Source of the DNA: Trichoplax sp. H2
Lineage: Eukaryota > Placozoa > Uniplacotomia > Trichoplacea
Length of the DNA: 64,000 nucleotides
Assembly: GCA_003344405.1 (NCBI GenBank)
Contig: NOWV01000019.1
Coordinates: forward strand, 310,001 to 374,000
Direction: 5' to 3'
The translations under genes and the position numbers were made by a program. Numbering within the stretch: position 1 is the first letter of the stretch; every line of letters starts with the position of its first letter. Shown here piece by piece: positions 14,611 through 26,620 of this stretch. The notes below the pieces were generated by a model. It searched no databases and had not been told where the DNA came from. It saw only the letters and a list, made by a program, of their open reading frames with translations.

Positions 14611-15004
14611 GAGTTTCATCGTCGTTCTTGTTAATTACGTATTAACTTAAATTTAAAACTACTGAATCCTATCCTACGTGAAACAATTAATCAAAAGCTG
14701 TAGTGAGGCTTGAATTCTTCGATGTCCCCCTTCATTCAATATATATCATAGCCCGGAGGCAGTACAGATAATTAATCCATTTACAAAGTCGAAAAATTAT
14801 ATAGTACTGTACTGTCTGTTAAGTATTTAATGAATGTTATTAATGAAGTTACTCGGTCATTGTTAGGCTATTATTTTACCAGATTTTTAAAAGTAAATGC
14901 CAAATATTACTAGAAACGTAATGTAATGTACTATACGTCATATATTGTGTTAATAGAATTTTTAAAAGTATCTAACAATTATTAGGATCATGAATGATTT
15001 AACT

Positions 15005-15963
15005 AATTTTAAATGTATTTATTGAACTTCCGTTGGGATCAAAAGTAGCGTACGTATAATTACAAAGATTATTAACCATCTAAGACTTGATGATTTTGTC
15101 CTGCTGCTGTTGAAACAGCTAAGCGAATAATTTATTTAGATAGCGAATTTCAATTGGAATTATATCTAACGTCAATATTATTGTACAGATTGTTAAATTT
15201 ATGTGAGAGTTTATCCACTCATCGTGCTATTATTGAAAATCATTAAGCAAATAACTTCGCTCATTTTAAATGTATTTATTGGATTCCAATTAGAATTATA
15301 ACTACCATCGATATGATTACGCAGATTAACATATACATTTGGGGATTCCTGCACTTGTCGTGCAACTGTTCGGACTAACGAAACAAATAATTATAGCTTA
15401 ATTCATTTTACTTGTATTTATTAGATTCCATTTTAAATTAAAACTATCGTCGAAGTAATACTGAGAATAACGAAGTGAATAATTAAAGTTATTTTATATG
15501 TATTTATTGGATTTTAATTGGAATCAGAAAGTGCGTTGGTGCACTTATGCACATTACTAAAGTCATCTCAGGATTCAAGCCTATCGTGCTGTAATGGAAA
15601 ATGAAAGGAAGAATTATATTTTTAACTCCTTTAAAAATCAATATATTGGATTCCAATTGGAATCATAATTGTCGTCAAAACTATATTGAGAATAACTAAG
15701 TGAATAACTGAATAGATTTTAAATGTATTTATTGGGTTTCAATTGAAGCCATAAGAATGTTTGTTGTACTATTGAGCAGATTGTTGTAATCATCTAAAGA
15801 TTTATGCAATTGCTATTCTATTTAAAAATAGTGAAACGAATAATTTAACTTATTTTATATATATACAAACTGGATTCCGAATACAATTATAATTGCTGTC
15901 AAGAATATTTTAACTCATTTCGTACGTATGTACGAGCTATTAGATTTCGATTAGAGTCAAATT
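15005..15963. repeat. Decayed local repeat family with a palindromic GATTCCAATTGGAATC core
   Basis: About eight diverged copies of ATGTATTTATTGGATTCCAA followed by TTGGAATCATAA begin near 15010, 15266, 15405, 15491, 15633, 15717, 15850 and 15921. Most are preceded by a shared AAACGAATAATTnA...CATTTTAAATG stretch, and several are followed by ACTnTCGTCGA or TGTCGTCAA. Copy spacing varies from about 70 to 260 bp, so this is an old tandem array with internal loss rather than a clean satellite. The copy at 15649-15664 keeps a perfect 16-bp palindrome. Confidence 0.7.
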
Positions 15964-16627
15964 GTTGTCACTATTACTGTAAAGGTTATCAACTATATAA
16001 GAGTTGATACACTTGTGGTGCTGCTATTAAAGTGAACAATATCACCATTCCTAGAATAGATATTAAATTTTGCGAATCACATAGTGATGGCAACTTGAAG
16101 CTGGTGTTTTATTTTTCTTAAATTGTCCCAAGCTGTTTAAAATAAAAGTATATTTTGTACCTAATCGTTTAAAGTGTTTCGATATTTACACATGAAAATG
16201 GGTTTCCTTGGTAAGTATTCTATATTGGAATGGTCTGTAATTACTACCATGGACTGCTAGCTAGAATTCAAAAAAATCCGTGCCACAAGATGATTTCACA
16301 CTTTCAATTTTATTGAGATGATAAGTTTGTATGCGAACAAAAAAATTTTCGTAAGCTTGTATCAATTAATAAATTAGTCAAGAAAGGATTAACAAGGTGA
16401 CAAATAAGCATGATTACCATATATAAATAACAAATTATAAAAAAGGCACTGTTTTAGGAGATAGAAGTCAAATGAACCGTTATTCAGTCCAATCGTTGAA
16501 TATATTGAGAGAAAAACCCAATGGTCTAATTTGTAACAAAGACACGACTACAACGTGAGATATTTTTACATCAATCATTTACAACAAATGCTGGAGAAGA
16601 GCTACTCAACCTAGAATCTAACTACGA

Positions 16628-16880
16628 GAGCATACCTAGGTATGCTCAATAGAAAGTTATTAAAAGAAAGTAGGAAAATATAAGAAAATTGCAAGTTATC
16701 TCAATTTCATCGTGGAAGTACTAGCTGAAACCTCTTAAGATGTTTCCATTCACCGCATCATACCTTGGTAAGGTTAATAGAAATCGTTAAAAGAAAGCAG
16801 TATGTTATTAAAAAATTGCCAGTTATCTTCATTTCATATTGAAGGTACTAGCTGAAACCTGACTGGATGTTTACATTATT
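16628..16880. repeat. Two-copy tandem repeat led by a 20-bp perfect palindrome
   Basis: The first copy starts with the perfect palindrome GAGCATACCTAGGTATGCTC at 16628-16647. Both copies then share AATAGAAA...TTAAAAGAAAG...AAAATTGC(A/C)AGTTATC, followed by TTTCAT...GTACTAGCTGAAACC and a short GATGTTT(C/A)CATT tail. The copies are about 130 bp apart and moderately diverged. Confidence 0.65.
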
Positions 16881-17714
16881 ACTTCGGTAAGTAATTATGA
16901 CAGAACGTCACAGTAAATGTCAAAATCTTAAAATTGAAAATGGCAGCATAGGCATGTCAATTTCGCCAACAGTATTTTATGAATAGAAAAATGGGTACCA
17001 TGATAAAAATGCTTCAAAAAATTCGAGTAGATTTTAGAAAAAAGAGTTAAAATGGCAGCAAACTTGAAAGAAACACAAGACAAACCAAAGTACGACATAC
17101 CCAATTGAACGGGAAATGAATTATATTGGTATCAATAACTGAGGTTTACAAAGCGGAATAGAAATGAGTTAGCAAAAGATGAATAAAGTTTTGAGAAAAT
17201 TATAAGAATAGGATATCAGAAAATATTGATCGCGGTGAAGATCAATCATGATAGATAGCTAAATTCTTTTCTGGTCATAGCCTGACTGATTAATAAATAT
17301 AGTAGTAGGTTGAATATGTAAGGGATATAAAATATTGCATGGCATCTTTAAATTGATGATGGCATGATATGGCAATGATATTAATCTTGACTGTACATAA
17401 TAACGTAGAAAATAATGATCAATGCTATTCTTTAGCAATTTTTTTTCCTTAACTTATACACATGCTACAGTCTGACTGTCTGTGGAATAAATTGCGTGTG
17501 AATTATTGATAGATATAGATATGAGGAAAAGACGATATCATATACAAAAGTGGAACAGCAACTGCTGTAGCTACCTAGAGAAGTACACATAAACATGTTT
17601 ATACCGTTCATTGGTAAAGTTAGCACAGCATGACATAAGCTCCAAGGGAAGCTATAAAATTGAAATTTGTAAATGAAGAGTAAAGTTAAACATTGTTCGA
17701 GCATCGCTTTCCCA

Positions 17715-20700
17715 TCAGTTTTCGCTCTTGAAGGCAAGGCGAGCAGCATTGCCCCTTTTAGGATTATTATGTGTTTTCATATGCTTGGATAAATGATCGC
17801 TTCTCATAAAGCGTTTGCTGCAGACTTTGCAAACAAATCGTTTCTCCCCTGTATGTGTTCTTAGATGGCGTTGTAATTCATCTGATCGAGTAAATCGCTT
17901 ACCACAAAAGAGCCAATTGCAGACGAAAGGTCTTTCACCGCTATGCCAACGCAAGTGTGCCTTTAAATGTGATGTTTTAGTATATACTTTACCACAGTCA
18001 GCAATATGACAAATATGTTGCGCTTTACGTCGGGGTACAGGCTGGCCAGTAGCAGCCAAACGTTCATTTTCTTGACAGTATAGACAATTACAACTTGATC
18101 GATTTCCACCGTATCGACGTCCACTAGTTTGTTTGGTTGACGACTGAATTTTTTTATTGCCATTACTATTTAATTGATTGCTGTGTAATCTTGACGGCGA
18201 TGAAGTTGGGTTAGGAGAATTGCTATTCATAGTAGACTCACTTGGCAGTTTGCTTGGTTTATTATCGCTTGGTGTATTGACTGGACTTGCTATGGATTCG
18301 TGATCGACATTTTGCCAGATATTATCGTTGACTGCAGCTGTCATTGTAGGTTTAACCACTAATGTTCCCGCATTTTGTAGTAATTTTGGATTGGTTGAAG
18401 GAGCTACAGCAATCATTGGTGGCCAGATGGCTTTCCCTAACAGTTGTGGATGGATTAATGGGCTAGTTGGCAAGGCTACGGGAGCATAACCTGAAATTAA
18501 GTTGTTATCGCTGCCCGTTCTGAAATCGTAAAATTGATATGGTTGAATAGCTAAAGTAGGAGAGTGAGCAACCGTGATAAACTGCGGCGACAGAGGATGG
18601 CCAACGGTAGTAGGATTACTTATGGTGTTTGCAGTGGTTACTGCTGTTTATAGGATTCCACCAGAGTCATGATATTAATAAAGAATACAAGTAGAAAAAT
18701 TCAGTTTGATTTTAATATCAATCAATCAATGCAACAGACTAGTGGTATAAAAATCCATTGTATAAAATAGTCTACATCCTTTTTATCCTTCAATATATAT
18801 GTATAGGTTACGGCCAAAACCCGAAGTTGGCCAATACGCGTATTGGCCGGAATTCGGGTTTTGGCCGTAACATATATACATTATTGATGATCAAAATCGA
18901 TGACAGCTGAATGATTGATAAAGGAGTTTATGACATAGATCACTGCAAAATAATAGTATCACTAGACAGCTAGGCGATATTACATAATGTATCCTTAACT
19001 TTATCACGCTTGATGTCTCTTTGTCAATAAAGATCAATCAATTCATTACAGTAGGAGTTATAGTAGGATTTGGCTGGCTGCATTGTTCGTTGAAATAATG
19101 CATCATGACTTTGCAATGTAGGATATGCTGTAACCTGTAAGTTATTCAATCCTTTGGGTGACAAATGCTATAGGAGACAGTAGCATGAATAAATAATTCA
19201 TCTCGATTGGTGTTAAAATCTATGCTAATAATTAATTCATTGTAAATCATTTACAACCGTAGCAGTTACTGCTGCCATAGATTATGAATGTGTCGGAGAA
19301 TAACAATAACACTGCAATCGAAGCTATACGGGAAAGTTAGTCTATACTTTAGGTGGCAAATGCTATTGGAGACAGCAGAAAGAATAGGCATAATATTATG
19401 TTTCCTGGTGATATTCATACCAACTATTGTACATCCTTTACAGCAGTAGTTACTGTAAGCATTGGATACCTTTTTGGTTTACTTATTAAATAATGTATTA
19501 CTATCGTGCAAGTTAGTTAGGCCATTGAAGAAAGTAGCATAGAACTCAATATCAATAACTTGATCCCATTTTGATTTCTCAATCCGTGTTGACCGTTGTC
19601 AATCATGAACAGCAGCAGCAGTGATTACAGAAAATCACTTATTATGCGATGTTGTTAAATGTTGGCCAACAATTCTCCAATCTAGGCTATATACTGAAAG
19701 TTGATTAATATACCTTTGATAACAAAATGATATGAGAGATAATATTAGCATGGATGCTCAGCTCAATAGTCTTGGTTCAAACTTGATGAACTTCATCACA
19801 TTTATTATGCGATGTTGTTAAATGATGGCCAACCATTCCCCAATCTAGGCTACATACTGAAAGTTGATCAATATACCTTTGATAGCAAAATGATATGAGA
19901 GATAATAATAACATGAATGCTTAGCTCAATAGCCTTGGTTCATGCTTGATGAAATTCATCACGTTTCAAGTCGACAACTATTATACATTAATGACAGCAG
20001 TAGCAGTTGGTGTTGGAATGTGCTGTATTGAGAATGGGCTAATTGATGTCCAACGAACGATGTTGCAATGCATTATAATGTAAAAATATCCTACAAGACA
20101 CTCCATTATTTGTAGCAAGACCGATAGTTCGAGATAATAGCTATGAAAATATACAGCTATCTAGCATTGGTTAATATGTCTTTAACCTCATCAAGTTTCA
20201 TGCCAATATCCAGTATACATCATTTAGAACAGTTGGAGGCAGTGTCGGAAATTTGCCGTATTGCTAATTTGTTGAATAAAGGACAACTACACTGTCATCT
20301 TAATTTAGGATATACTGGAAGTTAGTCAGTACTTGCAATTATCAATGTTATTGGAGATGATCTTTGATCACGTTCCATGTCAACAATGTCAATCATTTAT
20401 AGCAGTTGCAGTTATAACAGCAATTTGCAATACAGTATTGCTAAGTTGAATAACTACAGTGAACAATTGTGCTGTAATGCCGGATAGATTAGAAATCAGT
20501 CAATACTTTGAATGCTGTTGATCATGTTGCATGTCTTTATCCATGTCAATCATTGTTAACTTTCAACAGTAGCAATCTGAGAATAGCAAAAATGGCCCCA
20601 AATTCTGCCCACTAGACCTCAAAACTATGCACTGGTAGCAGCAGCAGATACAATAAGAATCTGCTGTTGTATTGCTTGAATGATGATGCACAACGATGCT

Positions 20701-21080
20701 ATCGTAGTGCCGTGAGTTTAGCCTTAACGTTCAATTCTACATTAGCATTAAAATTACTAATTTGTGCTACAGTAACATTTTAACTTTATTCTAGCTATCA
20801 TCCAACTATTTATAGCTTCGTTAATATAGTAATAAAAGAGGCTGAATGATACAGCACTACAGCCAGATCGATATTAACTATTGCTTGGTGCATCAGGCGT
20901 TGCCATATACAATCCAAGGAAAAATTATGGAAGACGGACTATTGATCCTAGCAAACAGCTTATCCTAATATTTTTTTGCATTATCCACTAACCTTCAATC
21001 ATATTAGGATGGACTAAAGGTGTAGTCTGTTGTCCAATTCGATTACATGTTGCAGCTAAAAGGGCCAGAGGCGTTGCCAT
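17715..21080 (-). CDS. SP: Sp-family C2H2 zinc-finger transcription factor (Sp5/Sp6-9 type), complete, two exons
   Basis: CDS on the minus strand: exon 1 20993-21080 (ATG at 21078-21080) and exon 2 17715-18643 (TGA at 17715-17717), 1017 nt or 338 residues, with matching phase and GT-AG intron borders. Exon 1 carries the SP box ([13 protein letters not shown], residues ~4-16). Exon 2 has a Ser/Thr/Pro/Asn-rich stretch, a Btd box ([12 protein letters not shown], ~214-225), then three C2H2 fingers (~241-321) with [17 protein letters not shown], the RSDELQR recognition helix and the RSDHLSK helix. Finger 2 reads [12 protein letters not shown], the version of Sp5 and Sp6-9 rather than Sp1-4 (FMCTWSYC). 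Such nuclear factors bind GC/GT boxes and act in Wnt-linked patterning in animals. The protein is short for the family, mainly in the linker. Exact subclass is inference. A longer reading from an internal TTG is unnecessary because the upstream exon supplies the ATG. Confidence 0.95.
18807..18871. repeat. Nested 65-bp palindrome in the Sp intron
   Basis: Outer arms GTTACGGCCAAAACCCGAA (18807-18825) and its exact reverse complement (18853-18871) enclose an inner perfect 20-bp palindrome GGCCAATACGCGTATTGGCC (18829-18848). The element is GC-rich inside strongly AT-rich DNA and is itself bordered by ATATATGTATA / CATATATACAT. It could form a cruciform or a stable RNA hairpin, or be a very small inverted-repeat transposon. 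Confidence 0.9.
19639..19966. repeat. 163-bp tandem duplication in the Sp intron
   Basis: Copies 19639-19801 and 19802-19966 align almost throughout: each starts TTATTATGCGATGTTGTTAA, has GGCCAAC(A/C)ATTC, then ATACTGAAAGTTGATyAATA, ATGATATGAGAGATAATA and GCTCAATAGyCTTGGTTCA. High similarity points to a recent event. Confidence 0.85.
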
Positions 21081-21249
21081 CTTGATTTTTCACTTGAACG
21101 ATTTCAGCCAAAAATAGGATTGGATTTAGGCAATATCAATATCTAATGACATTATTCAAAAGAAAAAAAGTTCAGTTCATTCAAATCAATATAAAATTAG
21201 GCTTTCTTCTTTATAAAATGACTATAAATCTTGTCAATTCTAATCATGA

Positions 21250-22060
21250 TAATCTCTCCTTAGTTGTGTCATAAAGTTCATATTGGTAGGTTGTGGACTA
21301 GAATTGAAGAAAATTAAAGCTAAATTTAACTACTGTATAATTTTTCAGTGCCTTCTCGTTTCTTATTCATGATATTGTTGTGTAATAAGGTTGATATTGG
21401 CAAGTCGTAGGCTAGAATTGAAGAAAATTAAAGCTAAATTCACTTACTGTGAACGTAACTTGTTAGTGACTACTCGTTTCTTATTCATTAAGCATGGTTA
21501 AAAATACAATAATTAAAATTAAGGCCAACTTCAAATACTGTATATCTTGCCAATGCCTCTTCGTTTCTTGTTCATCAAGTATGGTAAACAAATACAACAA
21601 CTACTACAGGTTTGAAGAAAAAGGCAGCCAAAATTTAGCAAGTATAAAGTTTGTCAGTTTCAACGACGTCCTCTCTCGTTATTGGTGTGAGATTTGCAAT
21701 TTCTACCACAAGGTTGAAGAAAACAACAGCTAAACCCAAATTGCTGTTGAACTTGTCAGTACCTACTCATGGTTGAAGAAAACGACAGCCAAAATCAAGC
21801 TACTGTATAACTTAGTCAGTGCCTCCTCCTTTCTTGCTAAAGCAGTATGGTTGACAATTAACAATTTGTAATGTAGAGTTGAAGAAATTGGCAGCCAAGA
21901 TTAAACTAGTGTAGAACTTGTCAGTGCCAGTTCTTGCTATTTCAGTAAAGTCGACATTGGCAATTTCTACTCGCTGTTTCTCGCTATTTTAGTGAGGCAA
22001 GTTGTACGCTAGGATTGAAATAGGAATCACAACTAAAATGGAACCAGTCCGCTTCCGTTT
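21250..22060. repeat. Irregular tandem repeat just upstream of the Sp coding start
   Basis: A unit containing GAATTGAAGAAAATTAAAGC, an ACTACTGTA element and CTCGTTTCTTATTCAT recurs. The two best copies start at 21301 and 21415 (114-bp offset); later versions read TTGAAGAAAAnG(A/G)CAGCCAAAAT near 21612, 21714, 21772 and 21881. It begins about 170 bp 5' of the Sp ATG, so it may overlap the promoter or 5' UTR. Confidence 0.65.
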
Positions 22061-25000
22061 TCACTACTCGAGTTGTTTATGTTTATTTAGAGATGGTGGG
22101 TTTGAGATGAGCTAGTTGGACGATTGTAGATCACAGTCTAACATCAATGTCATGCCCTGTGGAGATTTAAGCCATTAAAACAGGAGTAGTAAAGGGGCAA
22201 TTTCCTTGCATAATCCCGTTTCATGTGGGTCATGGATGACGAACAACAGTCTAATTGATTAGTAATCATTTGTATCCACGTTCAATTGAATGATGGCACC
22301 TCTTCCCTTTGATAATTGTTGACTACCGTAGTGCAATCAAGACAAACTCATTCGGATTGACTCAATTACCTATTTTATTTTTTTCTACTTGTCTTTTACA
22401 ATAATCCATTTCTCTTTGTCGTAGAATCGATGTAGCAAAGAATAATGATTGTAGATAGAATGGGTGGTAATTGTTTTATTAAGACGAGCTATTCAAAGGA
22501 AGATGCTCTTCTATTTTATTGCCTCTTTTCCTCTTTACAGAAATTGAGTTTAGTCCAATGATAATGCTGTACCAATAGTATACATGGTTGTAATAGGTAA
22601 ACTAAGTCTATTGGATAACATGTTATAGATTGGGAAAGACTACAGTTGAATCTGCAAGAAATATTAGAGTAGAGAGAGGAGAAAAAAAAAACTTCATGTC
22701 TACTGTGTCCGAGTTGTACCGGATGATTCAGTCGACTAGTCATGCAGAGGTTGCAAGTCTTATCCTTGAAGGCGTAGCTGGAGAAATGATCCATTTTAAA
22801 CCTCTTTCTATCATGATGGAATTCAATCTAATGTAGCCTCATGTTGGAATCTCTTTTTTACAAAAATGACAACCCTTATTCAATATGTAGCCAACTAAGT
22901 CATGATTAAAATGGTAGGTCGTGATCATGGATAGGGTAGAGGAGTAGACATGGTATTGATATTGGCTTGTTGCATCAGTGGATAGCAATATCGGCCATTT
23001 CCCTGTTCTTACCTCATCAACTGCAAAGCCTATCCCTAACTAGGCCAAAGTTCTTGGCATCATGAGTGTAGAATCAGCTTAGTCGATAAAATTACTTTAT
23101 CTAAGCGACACTCACCGTTGATAATTTTCTATTTTCTTCCACTTTTTCTCTCTACCCTGCAAGATTTCAATAACTAGGCCAAAAATGGGTGGTAATAGCA
23201 ACCTCCAAGATGCAAAGAGTTTACTCTAGGCAATTAATGACGTGAGAAATGACCTTTTCAGCTTAATTGATCTTGCTAAATTTCACCTAAATGGAGATGA
23301 AGAGGATAGAAAATCAATTGATCCGAAAGCCCTTCTTTTTTCTTTTATTTTTTCCACTTGACACAGTCAGTAAAAGTGTATATTCAAAAAGAGCGTTGAT
23401 GTCGATTTTTGAAGGATGGCTAAGCTAGACTTTATGGCTGTTGGATGGATAAATTGTATATAGATCGACTATCAAGGCTTGCAAGTGCAAAAAGTAAATG
23501 AAAGGACGATGGATGGGAGGCGGAGTATCTTGGATAGAAGAGACAAAGTAATGAGACGAGAATGGCAGAAACAATAAGCAGAAGGTTAAGGGCCATAGGC
23601 TTGATGGCCAATGAATCCAACGTGAACAATAACATCATCAGACATAGGCAAAAAGGAAAAAACAATCAAGGCATTTCCTTGATCATGTCATGCAAAGCAT
23701 TCTATACATAGGCTATAGCCATGATGGATTGAATTCGATTCCAAATTAATATGCAATGCATATTTTGCAGGCATTGTTTGCATTGTGCGGGCGTAGACTA
23801 GGAGACCACCTACAGTAAACATAACGGTGTTGAGCATTGAGTTTACTGTTGAAAATGGATCAAAAGGGCTTGAAAGAGTGACAAACAAGGTGGACAAGGA
23901 GCGTCCATTGCTAGTCCAATGTTGATTTCTACCATGACGACAGTAAGAGAAGATACAAGTACACGATCCAAGCAGGGTACAAGAATTCAGAAGTGATGAT
24001 GGAAAGGAAAGGGGGTTGGTCAATTTACGCCTGCTTGATTTATACTGGTCAACTTGTAAATAAGATATAATCAACAGCTTGGAGGTGCAAACTCATGTTA
24101 TTCAACTGACTAGAATGATTCCCCTGTGCAATCCAGAGGAATTGGATAGCATTCTCTATTCTAATTGATAATATAACACAGTGTATTTTAACAGTCTACA
24201 CCAGTGTTGACTTATCATTATTCATGCTAGACTTGGCTATTCTCCTTCATTCCTTTTTTTTCCAGTTGGATTATTCTTATTCTATCCTACGTTGATGCAC
24301 TTTGTTGACAGTAGTGACGATAACAACGTTGTTATCCATTTTGTTGACTACTCTAGTGTACTCTACCATTGGCTATAAAATGCAACTCTCTCTCTCTCTA
24401 CAGTACAGGACTCCAGGCTGAACAAATAGATTGACAAACAACCAAGGAGAGGATTAAAATGGAGTCACAACAGCAATGGAGATGATCAGCGGAGTCTCAA
24501 CTGTCCTGATTGATTGAGTGATAACAGTAAAGAGAGCATTTTATGCTGTAAAATTAGAAGAGAGTGCAAACATTCTATTCATGGATGTTGTGCAATTCTG
24601 GTAAATCAGGAAGGATTTTATCCGTTGACAAGATAATGAAACAGCATTGCCATTGACGATTCTTCTCGCTGCTAGTGGGGCACCATGCTCCTATCAAGTA
24701 GCCTGATTTATCTACAGTAGATAAACTTTTTCTGTAAAGTATCACGCAGAGATGATAAGGCATTGGTGATTATTTCCTATTGTTTGTACATAGTCGAGGA
24801 AATGGCCAAGAAATGAGAGAGAGAATGGACTTCTCTACAGGAGCAGTGTAGATTAGAAGGAGGTATTTAAAGAATGCCCGCTCAGACTTCATTGCCCTAT
24901 CAATGCGGCCAGGTTCAGACTCCACAGTGAAGAATCAAGACATTTCGTATGTTGATGGCAGTCATCATTGTTAAGAAGGAAACTCCCTTCGTATTTCACT

Positions 25001-25689
25001 TACAGCCCATCATCAAGCTTATTTGACCTCTTATTTCCATAGTGTTGCTATCTAATAAAATTTGAGAGCAAGTTCTTTTCGTTGATGCTATGAAATTTCC
25101 TCCCCCTCTTTACTATCCGATAAGTAACCCCCATCGTAACAGACATTTTGAGCTTCTACCTACACCATGGAATCACTTTATTTTCTGTCTAGATTAAGAT
25201 TTATTGTAAGCTTCCTTATCTATCTGTTTCATAGATAAGCCATAGATAAGGAGTACTTGGTCGATAAGCACTCATTTTATGAAGATTATTGATGGATGTA
25301 TATTCTCCGATACGGCTTATATCTAAGAGTTTTAATTTCTGTTGTAGTCAAGTTTAATAAATTTGTAGATACACAATCAAATCAACTTTCTTTTTCTGCC
25401 TTGACCAAGATCAATTTATGCTTTAATTTCTTACGTATGTGTTTAATTTAGTTGTGTTATCAAGACAGTTACCTTTGCATTCAAGGTTCAATGCTTTAAG
25501 CTATTCGTTGTACCGATTTCAAGAGTGCTTTCTTGGTTGATATAATTCTAAGCAGTAATTGCTCTGTAAATATACTGGCAGCCGCAAACTTGATATAGTG
25601 TAAACGGGAGAATGCAAGTACTTTTTACGTCTGGATCGAGCTTAGTTTAGTAGTGCTAATCGAGTCCATTTTCCTTTAATTAATTCATT

Positions 25690-26620
25690 ATTGAAGCTCC
25701 CTTTCTTATTCTAATGGCTAAGTACTCACGGTAACACATTTAGAAAAGCAATTTCTACGTCCAATAAAGTGCAATCACCAAGGGCAATATCACTACGTGT
25801 AAACTACTGCTATGACTGTGCTGTTGCTAATTTAATTGCTAAGCACCGATAGTAAGACATTTACCAATGTAATTTCTCTATTCTATACGTGTAAAATAAT
25901 GCAATGATCTGTAGATTCCTTCATGACAGCCTCACGAAGCATAACTAACATGCTTCTACGAGAATTTCTGCTATTACTCTACTAACTACTGCTCGCTCCT
26001 AATCGCTAAGTCTGATAGTAAGACATTTGAGAATGCCATTTTCCATCCAGTAGCAGAGGATCATCAGTGACAACATCACTGCGAACATTTCTGGTAATAC
26101 CCTAGCGATTACTGCTAGTTGCTAATCACGAAACCCCAATGGTAAGACATTTGAGAATGTCATTCGCCATCTCATTCAGTAGCAGAGAATCATCAAGGAC
26201 ATCACGTCGAGTATTCCAAGTATTCCCCTACCAATTGCTGCTAATTCCTAACGAATAGAGTCTATCATTTCTAAGCATCCTCAGTAAGACATTTGAGAAT
26301 CCCATTTCTTCATCCGTCAGAATACCACAGTAGTCTGTAAAGTCATCATCCATAGTAACATGGCAACGCCTAAAATGCTCCTTCGCTCAACACTCGTTAG
26401 TCGCTATTGGAAAATGCAATTTCTCCAGTCGGTGGAACAAGAATCCTCATCGACAACATATCTCTAGGCATCAAATACTAAGACGAGTATTTCTGCTACT
26501 GGTCTATGACAACTACTGTATGTTGTAAATACTATAGAAAGACATTTATTTACCAATGGTATTTGCAAATCCAGCTGGCTGCAATCGCCTATGTCAACAT
26601 GACTTGACGTCAAGATAACT
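25690..26620. repeat. Decayed ~120-145 bp tandem repeat (GTAAGACATTTGAGAATG core)
   Basis: Copies of GGTAAGACATTTGAGAATGy followed by CATTTTCCATC, AGTAGCAGAG(G/A)ATCATCA and an AATTGCTGCTAATT-like stretch start near 25730, 25850, 26018, 26140, 26284 and 26545. The copies are strongly diverged but keep their order of sub-motifs. Confidence 0.65.

Larger units (their letters stand above)
14611..17714. other. Convergent intergenic region between the IP3-receptor-like and Sp genes
   Basis: The receptor gene ends at 14610 on the plus strand and the Sp gene ends at 17715 on the minus strand, so this space should hold both 3' UTRs and polyadenylation sites. I see no coding exon. It contains the decayed repeat of 15005-15963, the tandem pair at 16628-16880, and otherwise AT-rich sequence without further structure I can support. 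Confidence 0.6.
18644..20992 (-). other. Single intron of the Sp gene
   Basis: This 2349-bp phase-1 intron is far larger than the introns of the other genes here. It contains a nested GC-rich palindrome (18807-18871), paired motifs of the type GGTGACAAATGCTATAGGAG near 19157 and 19352, and the 163-bp tandem duplication at 19639-19966. Its bulk is a loosely repeating mix of GTTGATCAATATACCTTTGA-like and GCAGTAGTTACTG-like words. No ORF of interest was found. Confidence 0.8.

Noticed and set aside
17465-17749. 94-codon minus-strand ORF overlapping the Sp stop region
   Set aside because: It overlaps the Sp coding end in another frame and shows no domain-like content.
22516-22836. Overlapping ORFs on both strands (92 and 68 codons)
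   Set aside because: Mutually antisense, no family resemblance, no splice context or neighbouring exons.
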